NCBI RefSeq assembly: GCF_043557345.1
Contig: NZ_JBIFFV010000009.1
Span: 122,474-186,473 of the forward strand
Direction: 5' to 3'
DNA from: Sulfitobacter sp043557345
GTDB taxonomy: Bacteria > Pseudomonadota > Alphaproteobacteria > Rhodobacterales > Rhodobacteraceae
DNA length: 64,000 nucleotides
In this document: positions 1 to 9,318 of the stretch, in pieces
How the letters are laid out: each line of letters opens with the position of its first letter
Position numbering within the stretch: position 1 is the stretch's first letter
Program-made: the position numbers and the translations under genes
Notes under the pieces: generated by a model
Database searches by the model: none
The model's input: only the letters and a program-made list of their open reading frames with translations
Told to the model about the DNA's origin: nothing

Positions 1-2
1 CC

Positions 3-176
3 GAAGCTGCCGCCGAACGGCTGCACAACACACCGAGCATCGCGCGCAACAGCTATATCCACCCGCAGGTGATCGACCTCTGCCAGACCCCGCAAGACCT
101 GCCGGACCCGCCTGATATGGACGATATGACCCGGGCAGAAAGAGGCTTGCTGGCGTTCCTGCGCGCGAGGACGTGA
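3..176 (+). CDS. DNA topoisomerase IB, C-terminal fragment (gene cut by window edge)
   Basis: An open frame enters from the left edge and ends at TGA 174-176, giving the last 57 residues. It contains ARNSYIHPQVID, the typical end of poxvirus-like bacterial type IB topoisomerases. The Tyr of SYIHP is the catalytic nucleophile that forms the 3'-phosphotyrosyl bond. Known for the family: these enzymes relax supercoils by single-strand nicking without ATP, and many alphaproteobacteria carry one. The preceding residues (EAAAERLHNTPSIA) match the conserved helix before the Tyr. The start, the DNA-binding N-terminus and the Arg/Lys/His catalytic residues lie outside the window. The fragment is short, but the motif is distinctive. 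Confidence 0.8.
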   Translation, partial: EAAAERLHNTPSIARNSYIHPQVIDLCQTPQDLPDPPDMDDMTRAERGLLAFLRART

Positions 177-268
177 ACCCAGTTCGAAGATCTAGGCGAA
201 CTTTCACCGTGCTCAGGCATTGTTAACATGAACAGCACTATCGCCCGACTTTAGAAGGACTGGAACTC

Positions 269-865
269 ATGAGCGATACAGGTCGGCCAACCCTCAGCGG
301 CGTCCTGGACGAGATGGAACATCTCTCCGGTGGCGCGGATCGGCAGATTACCGTGGAAGAGATCATCGACTGTCTGGGCAAACATTCCTTTGCCTCGACC
401 ATCCTTGCCTTTAGCCTGATCTCTACCTCGCCCGCCAGCGGCATTCCGGGGATCACGGCCTTTATTGGAATCGTGGTGCTGTTTCTGGTGGTGCAGATGA
501 TCTTTGGCCGCGACAGCCTCTGGCTGCCTGGTTTCGTCATGCGCCGCGACATCGCGGCGAAGAAACTCCGCGAGGGCGTTCGGTGGCTGCGCCGCCCGGT
601 GGATTTCGTAGACCGTTATCTGCACGAGCGCTCCACCTTCATTCTGCACCGCCCGTGGGTTTACCTGCCTTTGTTGATGGTGATGGCGCTGTCGATGTTC
701 ATGCCGTTCATGGAGATCGTGCCCACCTCTGGCTCTATCGCCTCAGCGATGATCGCGATCTTCGCAGCGGGCTATCTCATGCGGGACGGGCGGGTGGTGA
801 TCCTGTCGATGATCCTGATGTCGTTGCTGCCTGTGGGGGTTGCGTGGTTCTTTCTTGGGCGCTGA
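269..865 (+). CDS. ExoD-family exopolysaccharide-synthesis-like membrane protein
   Basis: The protein has 198 residues, the normal size for the ExoD family (named from Sinorhizobium exoD, where mutants are altered in exopolysaccharide and alkali tolerance; the biochemical role is unknown). An N-terminal cytoplasmic part contains ITVEEIIDCLGKHSF, followed by a hydrophobic block at about residues 40-80 with SPASGIPGITAF, then hydrophobic segments near 130-152 and 157-196. This is the usual ExoD pattern. ATG 269 is preceded by AAGGA about 10 bases upstream. It stands alone between the topoisomerase fragment and the GT20 gene, and nothing else in the window makes exopolysaccharide. The family call is firm; the function is not. 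Confidence 0.8.
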   Translation: MSDTGRPTLSGVLDEMEHLSGGADRQITVEEIIDCLGKHSFASTILAFSLISTSPASGIPGITAFIGIVVLFLVVQMIFGRDSLWLPGFVMRRDIAAKKLREGVRWLRRPVDFVDRYLHERSTFILHRPWVYLPLLMVMALSMFMPFMEIVPTSGSIASAMIAIFAAGYLMRDGRVVILSMILMSLLPVGVAWFFLGR

Positions 866-1028
866 GAAAATAATCCCCGCCATTTGCGATGCTGCGTCTG
901 CAAAAGAATTGACCAAAGCTGCCCTAGCTGGGAACCTTTACTGACCTAAACCATTAAACCGTTAGTCGTGGTCGGCGTTCCGCCTTATCAGGCTCGGCGA
1001 CCGAAAATGATTGTTCCCGGGGCTCAAA

Positions 1029-2432
1029 ATGGCTGGCAGATTGATTGTAGTTTCAAATCGCATCCCATCGGAAGCCGCCCCTTCCGGTGGGTTGGTCTAT
1101 GCGCTGCACGAAACCCTGCGCAAGATCGGCGGCATCTGGATAGGATCGCATCCCGAAACCACGGAAACACCCGCCAACAGCCTCGAAGAATATGGCGATC
1201 AGGGCAATTACACCCGGCTGAGCTTTCGCCTAACGCACGAAGATTACAAGAATTTCTACCTCGGCTTCTCGAACTCGGTGCTTTGGCCGGTCTGTCACCG
1301 CCGCGGTGATCTGGTCAAGCTCGACCGCGGCTTCGAGCGGGGGTATAGCGCTGTCAACACGCGCCTTGCCTGGCAGGTGATGGAAGTGGCCCGGCCGGAC
1401 GATATGATCTGGGTTCACGACTACCATTTCTTCCCCCTCGCCACCGAGCTGCGCAAGCTGGGCTTCACCGGTAAGATCGGGTTTTTCCTGCATATTCCCT
1501 TCCCCGCCTTGGGCGATATGGGCGCCCTCCCGCGGGAGGCCAATCTGGCGCATTGGCTGGCGGATTATGATCTCGTGGGTCTGCAAACCCGCGCAGATGT
1601 GGCCCGCTGTCTTGAGATGTTCCGGGCCGAGACCGATTCCGAATTCCTGATGGACGGTACGATCAAATGCGGCTCCCGCGCGGTGGCGCTGCGGTCTTTC
1701 CCCATCGGCATCGACGTTGAGACCTTTGTGCAGGCCGCGCGAGGGGGCAGTGCGCAGGACCGTCTGGCCGACGATATGGCGGGCGATATCGTGATCGGGG
1801 TCGACCGGCTGGATTACTCCAAAGGTCTGCCCAACCGCTTTCGCGCCTTTGGCCGCTACCTCGAAACTCGGGATGAGCGCGAACGGCGGGTGAGCATGGT
1901 CCAGATCGCCCCGCCCAGCCGAGAGGAAGTCGCCGCCTACCGCGAATTGCGCTACGAGTTGGAAGAGCTTGTCGGTCGCGTGAACGGAGAGCATGGGGAG
2001 ATCGACTGGACCCCGCTGCGCTATATCCATCGCAACCTCGATCGCAATCTTCTCGCCCGTCTCTATCGCCGGGCGCGGGTTGGGATCGTGACGCCCTTCG
2101 CCGATGGGATGAACCTTGTGGCCAAGGAATATGTCGCCGCCCAAGACCCCGAAGACCCCGGCGTGCTGATCCTGTCGCATATGGCCGGCGCTGCCGAAGA
2201 CCTGACGGATGCGATTCAGGTCAACCCCTATGACATCGAGGACATGAGCGAGGCGCTGAAAACCGCGCTCGCCCTGCCGCTGGAAGAGCGCAAGCGCCGC
2301 CATGCAAGCTGCATGGCGCAGGTGCGGGCCACGGATGTAAACCGTTGGAGCCAGAATTTTGTCGAGGCGCTGAAAGCCTGCGCGCCGACCTTGGCGGTCA
2401 AACCCCGCGCGCGGGAATGGACCCACGCCTAG
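1029..2432 (+). CDS. otsA: GT20 glycosyltransferase, trehalose-6-phosphate synthase-like
   Basis: The 467-residue protein has the OtsA layout: SNRIPS and PSGGLVYAL at the N-terminus (donor loop), GFSNSVLWPVCHRR, VHDYHFFPLA, HIPFPALGDM, then VDRLDYSKGLPNRF and DGMNLVAKEY in the nucleotide-sugar domain. Known role: UDP- (or GDP/ADP-) glucose plus glucose-6-phosphate gives trehalose-6-phosphate, an osmoprotectant precursor. ATG 1029 fits MAGRLIVVSNR; the frame stays open up to TTG 1011, which would add six non-conserved residues. No OtsB phosphatase lies nearby. The next genes handle glycerol-3-phosphate, so the related glucosylglycerol-phosphate synthase activity, which uses the same fold, cannot be excluded. 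The 163 bases upstream hold no feature I can define. Confidence 0.8.
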   Translation: MAGRLIVVSNRIPSEAAPSGGLVYALHETLRKIGGIWIGSHPETTETPANSLEEYGDQGNYTRLSFRLTHEDYKNFYLGFSNSVLWPVCHRRGDLVKLDRGFERGYSAVNTRLAWQVMEVARPDDMIWVHDYHFFPLATELRKLGFTGKIGFFLHIPFPALGDMGALPREANLAHWLADYDLVGLQTRADVARCLEMFRAETDSEFLMDGTIKCGSRAVALRSFPIGIDVETFVQAARGGSAQDRLADDMAGDIVIGVDRLDYSKGLPNRFRAFGRYLETRDERERRVSMVQIAPPSREEVAAYRELRYELEELVGRVNGEHGEIDWTPLRYIHRNLDRNLLARLYRRARVGIVTPFADGMNLVAKEYVAAQDPEDPGVLILSHMAGAAEDLTDAIQVNPYDIEDMSEALKTALALPLEERKRRHASCMAQVRATDVNRWSQNFVEALKACAPTLAVKPRAREWTHA

Positions 2433-2441
2433 CGGCGGGGG

Positions 2442-3239
2442 TCATTCTTCCGGCACATAGACCACCGCGGTCTCCCACCCGCTGCATTTCTCCGCAAGGC
2501 CTGCGGGCAGGGGCATATCGGTAAAGAACATATCCACCTCCCGCGCCGAAGCGATGCGCGCGGGGGCGGAGCGTTTGAATTTGGAATGGTCGGTCACCAA
2601 AAAGGTCTTGCGCGACTGCGCGATGATACATTGGCTGACCCCCACCTCTTCGATGTCGAAGTCGAGCAGATCGCCATCCGCATCCATCGCAGAACAGCCG
2701 ATCACCGCGATGTCGAACTTGAACTGGCGGATCGTCTCGATCGTCAGATTGCCGACCAGCCCGCCGTCCATCCGGCGCAGCGCGCCACCGGTCAGCACGA
2801 TGCGGCATTCGGGGTTGTCGACCAGAATATTGGCCACGTTCATGTTGTTCGTCACCACCATCAGATCGCGGTGGTGGAGCAGGGCGCGTGCCACTGCCTC
2901 GGTGCTTGTCCCGATATTGAGAAAGACCGAACAGCCGTCGGGGATATGTTCGGCACAGGCGCGGGCGATGCGATTCTTCGCCTCTTCATGCAGATTCCGC
3001 CGTTCGGCATAGCCGATGTTGCTGGCCCCCGAGGGCAGCACCGCGCCCCCATGGACCCGCTCAAGCTTACCGCTGTCGGCCAGTTCCGTAAGGTCACGGC
3101 GGATGGTCTGATGGGTCACGCCGAAATGTTCGGCCAGCCCATCGACAGTGACTTTGCCTTCGCGCCGGGCGATTTCAAGGATGTCGGGATGGCGGAATGT
3201 CTGTGAAATGGGCGTCGCTCCTGCCTGCTGTTGGCGCAT
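2442..3239 (-). CDS. glpR: DeoR-family transcriptional repressor of the glycerol operon
   Basis: The 265-residue regulator has a DeoR helix-turn-helix at about residues 25-75 (LAEHFGVTHQTIRRDL, then GKLERVHGGAVL). A DeoR sensor domain of the ribose-5-phosphate-isomerase-like fold follows, containing IFLNIGTSTEAVARAL-type and VVTNNMNVANIL motifs. Known for GlpR: it represses glp genes and is released by glycerol-3-phosphate. Start ATG 3239 (MRQQQAG) is preferred over an upstream in-frame TTG at 3269 because it leaves the usual short N-terminal tail. The gene is divergent from glpD, and half-sites matching the GlpR consensus lie between the two, so autoregulation is likely. It ends 9 bases from otsA, convergently. 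Confidence 0.88.
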   Translation of the reverse strand: MRQQQAGATPISQTFRHPDILEIARREGKVTVDGLAEHFGVTHQTIRRDLTELADSGKLERVHGGAVLPSGASNIGYAERRNLHEEAKNRIARACAEHIPDGCSVFLNIGTSTEAVARALLHHRDLMVVTNNMNVANILVDNPECRIVLTGGALRRMDGGLVGNLTIETIRQFKFDIAVIGCSAMDADGDLLDFDIEEVGVSQCIIAQSRKTFLVTDHSKFKRSAPARIASAREVDMFFTDMPLPAGLAEKCSGWETAVVYVPEE

Positions 3240-3291
3240 TATCTCCAGTGTTTTGGCTAACGCAAGCAATCGCGCAGCAGGACACGTTTAA

Positions 3292-3331
3292 CATGTTCGC
3301 TATGTTGGCAAAACGAACATAAACGAAAATA
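3292..3331. promoter_or_regulatory. GlpR operator array: four 10-bp half-sites between glpR and glpD
   Basis: The E. coli GlpR half-site consensus is WATKYTCGWW. Here AACGAACATA (3312-3321) and AACGAAAATA (3322-3331) are both exact matches on the minus strand. TATGTTGGCA (3301-3310) and CATGTTCGCT (3292-3301) match 8 of 10 on the plus strand. The inner pair forms a near-palindrome with one extra central base. The array sits 52 bases from the glpR start and 74 bases from the glpD start, well placed to control both divergent promoters. The matches are seen directly; binding is inferred from the E. coli precedent. Confidence 0.7.
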
Positions 3332-3405
3332 ATTCTTGTGCAGTTGGGAGTCGTTTCGTAACACTGCCCCAAATTGGACAGTCTGAGCTGGGGGAGGGCC
3401 GGATC

Positions 3406-5019
3406 GTGAACCAACAGCCCGATAGCCATATGGCCGCTGCCCCGGTCGATCTATTCGTCATCGGGGGTGGCATTAACGGCGCCGGGATCGCGCGCGATGC
3501 GGCAGGCCGGGGGCTGAGCGTGACACTCGCTGAGATGAACGATCTGGCCTCGGCGACCTCTTCGGCCTCTACCAAGCTGTTCCACGGCGGGCTGCGTTAT
3601 CTTGAGTATTTCGAGATCGGCCTCGTGCGCCATGCGCTGACCGAGCGCGAAGTGCTGTTGAAGGCGATGCCGCATATCTCTTGGCCGATGCGTTTCGTGC
3701 TGCCCTATCACCGCGACATGCGGTTCGAGGGCGACACGCCGACCTCCAAGCTGCTGCGGCTGTTCATGCCGTGGATGCGGGGCCGCCGCCCGGCATGGCT
3801 GATCCGTCTGGGCCTGTTTCTCTATGACAACCTCGGCGGGCGTAAGATCCTGCCCGCCACCCGCAGTCTGTCGCTGCGCGGCACGCCCGAAGGGGCGCCG
3901 CTGGAGGATCGGTTCGAGAAAGCTTTCGAGTATTCCGATTGTTGGATCGAAGATTCTCGCCTTGTGGTGCTGAACGCCCGCGACGCGGAACTGCGCGGCG
4001 CGCGTATCATGACCCGGACCAAGGTCGTCTCTGCCGACCGCAGCGCAGATGGCTGGGCGGTCACCGTAGAGCATGGCGCGGATGGCCAACGCGAGGTGAT
4101 CCACGCCAAGATGCTGGTCAACGCGGGCGGCCCGTGGGTGGGGGACATCATCCACAACACCGCGCGGCTGAACTCCTCCGAAGGGGTGCGGTTGGTGCGC
4201 GGCAGCCATATCGTGACCAAGCGGCTCTACGATCACGACAAATGCTATTTCTTCCAAGGCACCGATGGGCGGATCATTTTCACGATCCCCTATGAGCAGG
4301 ATTTCACCCTGATCGGCACCACCGACGCCGATCATCCTGATCCATCCGTCACCCCGGAATGCACGCCCGAAGAGCAGGACTACCTGATCGACTTCGTGAA
4401 CGGCTATCTCAAGCAGGACATCACCCGCGCCGATATCGTCTGGACCTATTCCGGCGTGCGCCCGCTTTATGACGATGGCGCCAGCAGCGCCACGGCGGCG
4501 ACGCGGGACTATACGCTCAAGGTCGACAAGACCGGTGGCGCGCCGATCCTCAATGTCTTTGGTGGCAAGATCACGACCTACCGCAAATTGGCCGAAGACG
4601 CGCTGGAACTGATCGCGCCGCATTTCGACGGGCTGTCGGGCCATTGGACCGCGGGCGTCGCCCTGCCCGGCGGCGATTTCCCGGTGGACGGCGTGGCGCA
4701 GTTGATCGCGCGGCTGAAAGCGGATTATGACTTTTTGGATGAAAGCTGGGCAGCGCGGCTGATCCGCGCCTATGGTACGGATGCATGGGCGATGGCGGGC
4801 GAGGCCAAGACGCTTGCCGATATGGGCGAGCACTTCGGCGCCACCCTCACCGCGCGCGAGGTCGCTTGGCTGATGACCAAGGAATATGCCCTCAGCGCAG
4901 AGGACGTCGTCTGGCGCCGCAGCAAGCTGGGCCTGCGAATGGATGAGGCGCAGATCGCGCGTCTTGATGAATGGATGCAGATGCGCGCGGCGAAACAAGC
5001 CGCCTCTGCAGCGGAATGA
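3406..5019 (+). CDS. glpD: Aerobic FAD-dependent glycerol-3-phosphate dehydrogenase
   Basis: The 537-residue flavoprotein oxidises sn-glycerol-3-phosphate to dihydroxyacetone phosphate and passes electrons to the quinone pool at the inner membrane. The FAD-binding Rossmann motif FVIGGGINGAGIARDAAGRG is at about residues 18-37. The family signature SSASTKLFHGGLRYLE follows. GTDGRIIFTIPYEQDF, IGTTDADH and NVFGGKITTYRKLAEDAL also match GlpD. GTG 3406 is chosen because GGGGAGG lies about 10 bases upstream. It is the first gene of the glycerol operon, is divergent from glpR, and is followed 13 bases later by the transporter genes. Length and motifs are complete. Confidence 0.95.
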   Translation: MNQQPDSHMAAAPVDLFVIGGGINGAGIARDAAGRGLSVTLAEMNDLASATSSASTKLFHGGLRYLEYFEIGLVRHALTEREVLLKAMPHISWPMRFVLPYHRDMRFEGDTPTSKLLRLFMPWMRGRRPAWLIRLGLFLYDNLGGRKILPATRSLSLRGTPEGAPLEDRFEKAFEYSDCWIEDSRLVVLNARDAELRGARIMTRTKVVSADRSADGWAVTVEHGADGQREVIHAKMLVNAGGPWVGDIIHNTARLNSSEGVRLVRGSHIVTKRLYDHDKCYFFQGTDGRIIFTIPYEQDFTLIGTTDADHPDPSVTPECTPEEQDYLIDFVNGYLKQDITRADIVWTYSGVRPLYDDGASSATAATRDYTLKVDKTGGAPILNVFGGKITTYRKLAEDALELIAPHFDGLSGHWTAGVALPGGDFPVDGVAQLIARLKADYDFLDESWAARLIRAYGTDAWAMAGEAKTLADMGEHFGATLTAREVAWLMTKEYALSAEDVVWRRSKLGLRMDEAQIARLDEWMQMRAAKQAASAAE

Positions 5020-5032
5020 GGGGAGGACGAAC

Positions 5033-6118
5033 GTGAGTTTGATCCTAAAGAACGTGTCGAAAACGGTGGGCGGTCAAACGCATATCCACCCGACCGACCT
5101 GACCTTGGAAAAGGGCACGATGAACGTGCTTTTGGGGCCCACGTCCTCGGGCAAAACGTCCCTGATGCGGCTGATGGCGGGGCTGGATGTGCCGGGTACG
5201 GGGCAGGTGATCTGGAACGGCGAAGACGTGACCGGCATGCGGGTGCAGGACCGCAAGGTCGCCATGGTCTATCAGCAGTTCATCAACTACCCCTCGATGA
5301 CGGTGTACGACAATATCGCCTCGCCGATGAAGCTGGTGGGCAAGTCGAAGGATGAGATCGACCGCGCCGTGCGCGAAACCGCCGAGTTGATGCAGCTCAC
5401 CCCGATGCTCGACCGCAAACCGCTGGAGCTTTCGGGCGGCCAGCAGCAGCGCTGCGCCTTGGCGCGGGCGCTGGTCAAGAATGCCGGGCTGGTGCTCTTG
5501 GACGAGCCGCTGGCCAACCTCGACTACAAGCTGCGCGAAGAACTCCGCGCCGAAATCCCACGCATCTTCGAGCGGGCCGGGTCAATCTTCGTCTATGCCA
5601 CGACCGAGCCTGAGGAGGCGCTGCTTCTGGGCGGCAATACCGCGACGCTCTGGGAAGGCCGCGTCACGCAATTTGGCCCGACGCCAAGCGTCTACCGCCG
5701 GCCCGAGAATGCGACCACCGCGCGGGTGTTCTCCGACCCGCCGATGAACTTCCTCAGCATGACCAAATCGGTCGACACTCTGCGCTTCGACGGGGGTGAG
5801 ATGGCGGCACCGGCCAGCATGGCCAGCCTGCGCGACGGCGAATATACCGCCGGTTTCCGCCCCAACCACCTGACGCTGAGCGCGCAGGCGCCCGAGGCCA
5901 TCGGCTTTGACGCGGTGCTGAACGTGACCGAGATCACGGGATCGGAGACCTTTATCCACCTCGATTACCACGGCGCGAAATGGGTCGGTCTGGTGCATGG
6001 CATCCAGCATTTGCAGCCCGGCCAGCCGCTGCCGGTCTATCTAAACCCGGCGCATATCTACCTGTTTGACGCGAACGGGGCGCTCGTCTCGGCCGCGCCC
6101 TATGCGGAGGCGGCATAA
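5033..6118 (+). CDS. glpS: Glycerol ABC transporter ATPase, GlpS type
   Basis: The 361-residue ATPase has an N-terminal ABC domain and a C-terminal TOBE/OB region (about 240-361). Seen: Walker A GPTSSGKT (Lys41), Q-loop YQQF, intact signature LSGGQQQR (133-140), Walker B VLLDEP with catalytic Glu158. The switch-histidine position reads VYATTEPEEA, so Thr191 replaces the usual His of VTHDQ. GTG 5033 follows GGGGAGGA closely; longer frames run into glpD and are not believable. Order and neighbours match the glpSTPQUV glycerol importer described in Rhizobium leguminosarum. The TAA overlaps the next ATG by one base (TAATG), which implies coupled translation. The missing His suggests a site that does not hydrolyse ATP. 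Confidence 0.9.
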   Translation: MSLILKNVSKTVGGQTHIHPTDLTLEKGTMNVLLGPTSSGKTSLMRLMAGLDVPGTGQVIWNGEDVTGMRVQDRKVAMVYQQFINYPSMTVYDNIASPMKLVGKSKDEIDRAVRETAELMQLTPMLDRKPLELSGGQQQRCALARALVKNAGLVLLDEPLANLDYKLREELRAEIPRIFERAGSIFVYATTEPEEALLLGGNTATLWEGRVTQFGPTPSVYRRPENATTARVFSDPPMNFLSMTKSVDTLRFDGGEMAAPASMASLRDGEYTAGFRPNHLTLSAQAPEAIGFDAVLNVTEITGSETFIHLDYHGAKWVGLVHGIQHLQPGQPLPVYLNPAHIYLFDANGALVSAAPYAEAA

Positions 6119-7199
6119 TGGCCAAGATCACGCTTGATAACCTCGCCCATTCCTACCTGCCCAATCCCAGCGGTGAAGATGATTTCGCCCTTAAGGAATT
6201 GAACCACGACTGGATCGACGGCGAAGCCTATGCGCTTCTGGGCGCGTCGGGCTGTGGCAAATCCACCTTGCTCAACATCATCTCAGGGCTTTTGCAGCCT
6301 TCGCAGGGGCGCATCCTGTTTAACGACGTGGACGTGACCCATGCGCCGACCGCCGAGCGCAACATCGCGCAGGTCTTCCAGTTCCCGGTCGTCTACGACA
6401 CGATGACCGTGCATGACAATCTGGCCTTCCCGCTGCGCAACCGCGGGGCGGATGCCTCTTATGTCGCGTCTCGGGTCCAGCAGATTGCCAAGATGATCGG
6501 CATGGAGGATGAACTGAACCGCAAGGCGCGGGGCCTTACCGCAGATGCCAAGCAGAAGATTTCGCTGGGCCGCGGCATGGTGCGTGAGGATGTGAACGCG
6601 CTCTTGTTCGACGAGCCGCTCACGGTGATCGACCCCCATATGAAATGGGAGCTGCGCACGCAGCTAAAATCCCTGCACCACGAATTCGGCCATACGATGA
6701 TCTACGTCACCCATGACCAGACCGAGGCGCTGACCTTCGCCGACAAGGTGGTGGTGATGTATGATGGCCGCGTCGTGCAGATCGGCACGCCGCAAGAGCT
6801 TTTCGAGCGGCCCGCCCACACTTTCGTGGGCTATTTCATCGGCTCGCCGGGGATGAACCTCTTTGACGCGCAGATAGCAGGCAATGCCGCGCAGATCGCG
6901 GGCACAAGCGTCAATTTGAACAAGACCTACGCCCCCAAGGGCCAGAAAACGCAACTGGGTGTCCGGCCCGAGTTCATTCGGATCAATGGCGAAGGTCTGG
7001 GCCTGCCGGCCAAGGTGACCCGTGTCGAGGATGTGGGCCGTCACAAGATCATCCGTCTCGACGTGGCAGGCCAGCAGGTCAGCGCCATTGCCGAAGAAGG
7101 CGCGACAGTGCCAAGCGAAAACACCGCGATCAGTTTCGATCCGGCGGGCATCAACGTCTATGACGACGACTGGCGCATCAGCGCAGAGGGAGAGGCCGC

Positions 7200-7203
<4 letters not shown>
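6118..7203 (+). CDS. glpT: Glycerol ABC transporter ATPase, GlpT type
   Basis: The 361-residue partner ATPase has the same ABC plus TOBE architecture. Walker A GASGCGKST (Lys48), Q-loop VFQFP, Walker B LLFDEP (Glu166) and the switch His199 in YVTHDQTEAL are canonical. The signature is degenerate: GLTADAKQ (about 139-146) replaces LSGGQ. Paired head-to-tail with GlpS, this gives one canonical and one degenerate ATP site. The start overlaps the glpS stop by one base, and its own stop overlaps the permease start (ATGA). The name follows the rhizobial glpSTPQUV system and is unrelated to the E. coli GlpT antiporter. It most resembles the UgpC/MalK group. Confidence 0.9.
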
Positions 7204-8071
<868 letters not shown>

Positions 8072-8072
<1 letters not shown>

Positions 8073-8959
8073 TGACCGACACAACCGTGCAAGCCCCCGG
8101 CGCCGCGCCCATTCCGGGTGACGTAACCGCTGCCAAACGCGCTCGCCGCAGCCGCTTCCGGCCCAAAGGCTCGGTGGTGGTGATGACGCTCTACTTGCTG
8201 TTCCTGATGCTGCCGATCTATTGGCTCATCAACATGAGCCTCAAGACCAACGCCGAAATCCTCGGGTCCTTCTCGCTCTATCCGCGGGACCTGACGCTGG
8301 CGAACTATGCCAAGATCCTTACCGATCCGAGCTGGTACATGGGCTATGTGAACAGTCTGATTTATGTGGTGATGAACACGGTGATCTCGCTCGCCGTGGC
8401 GCTGCCGGCGGCCTATGCCTTCTCGCGCTACACGTTTCTGGGCGACAAACACCTGTTCTTCTGGCTGCTGACGAACCGTATGTCGCCGCCCGCCGTGTTC
8501 GCGTTGCCGTTCTTTCAGCTCTACTCCTCGGTCAACCTCTTTGACACGCATATCGCCGTGGCGCTGGCGCATTGCCTGTTCAACGTGCCGCTGGCGGTCT
8601 GGATCCTCGAAGGGTTCATGCGCGGCGTGCCGAAAGAAATCGACGAGACGGCCTACCTCGATGGCTATTCCTTCCCGCGGTTCTTCATCCGCATCTTCAC
8701 CCCGCTGATCGCCAGCGGCATCGGGGTCGCGGCCTTCTTCTGCTTCATGTTCTCATGGGTGGAACTGCTGCTGTCGCGCACGCTGACCTCGGTCGATGCC
8801 AAACCCATCGCCGCCACCATGACCCGTACCGTCTCCGCCTCGGGCCTCGACTGGGGCGTTCTGGCCGCGGCGGGTGTGCTGACCATCGTGCCGGGCGCGC
8901 TGGTGATCTATTTCGTCCGCAACTACATCGCCAAGGGCTTTGCCCTCGGGCGGGTATAA
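8072..8959 (+). CDS. glpQ: Glycerol ABC transporter permease, GlpQ type
   Basis: The 295-residue inner-membrane permease belongs to the MalG/UgpE group and forms the second half of the channel. A basic N-terminus (AAKRARRSRFRPKGS) precedes the first membrane segment (VVVMTLYLLFLMLPIYWLI). The EAA-type coupling loop is GVPKEIDETAYLDGYSFPRF, about residues 185-204. ATG 8072 sits in TGTGATG just after the glpP stop; a longer frame from 8021 would overlap glpP and lacks a sensible N-terminus. The name follows rhizobial glpQ and should not be confused with the E. coli glycerophosphodiesterase GlpQ. Confidence 0.9.
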
Positions 8960-8974
8960 GAGAGGAGACCGCCC

Positions 8975-9247
8975 ATGTCTTGGATGGCCTGGACCATGCC
9001 CACCGCGATCTTCTTCGGTGTCATCGCGCTGTTACTCGTGACCTTCACGATCCTCGCGATCAAATTCCCTGAGACGCCCCGCGTGGGCATCCTCAGGATT
9101 GAGACAACCCGTGGTGACCGTCTGTTCATCACGCTTCTCGGCTCGGCCTTTATCAATTTGATCTGGCTGGGTTTCGAGGCGGGGCCGCAGCCCTATGCGC
9201 TGCTGGTCTGCCTTGCCTATGCCGCAGCCGTATTTCGCTGGGTCTAG
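8975..9247 (+). CDS. glpU: Small membrane protein of the glycerol transporter (DUF2160-like, GlpU position)
   Basis: The 90-residue protein has three hydrophobic stretches (about residues 6-29, 48-66 and 70-88) and a short polar loop, FPETPRVGILRIETTRGDR. It belongs by appearance to the DUF2160 family of small predicted membrane proteins found with this transporter. In the rhizobial glpSTPQUV operon a small gene of unknown function holds the same place between the second permease and the binding protein. GAGAGGAG precedes ATG 8975 at good spacing. The role is unproven; an accessory subunit of the importer is the natural guess. It is easily missed because of its size. Confidence 0.8.
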   Translation: MSWMAWTMPTAIFFGVIALLLVTFTILAIKFPETPRVGILRIETTRGDRLFITLLGSAFINLIWLGFEAGPQPYALLVCLAYAAAVFRWV

Positions 9248-9318
9248 GCGCTATCACGGCGGACCCCGGGCAATCCGGGGCCGCCATACGACACGACCAA
9301 ATGTCTAGGGAGGACATA

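Noticed and set aside
931..963. GGAAC ... CGTT upstream of otsA as a general-stress (EcfG-type) promoter
   Set aside because: The spacing between the two elements is 24 bases, not the 16-17 needed, so the match is not meaningful.
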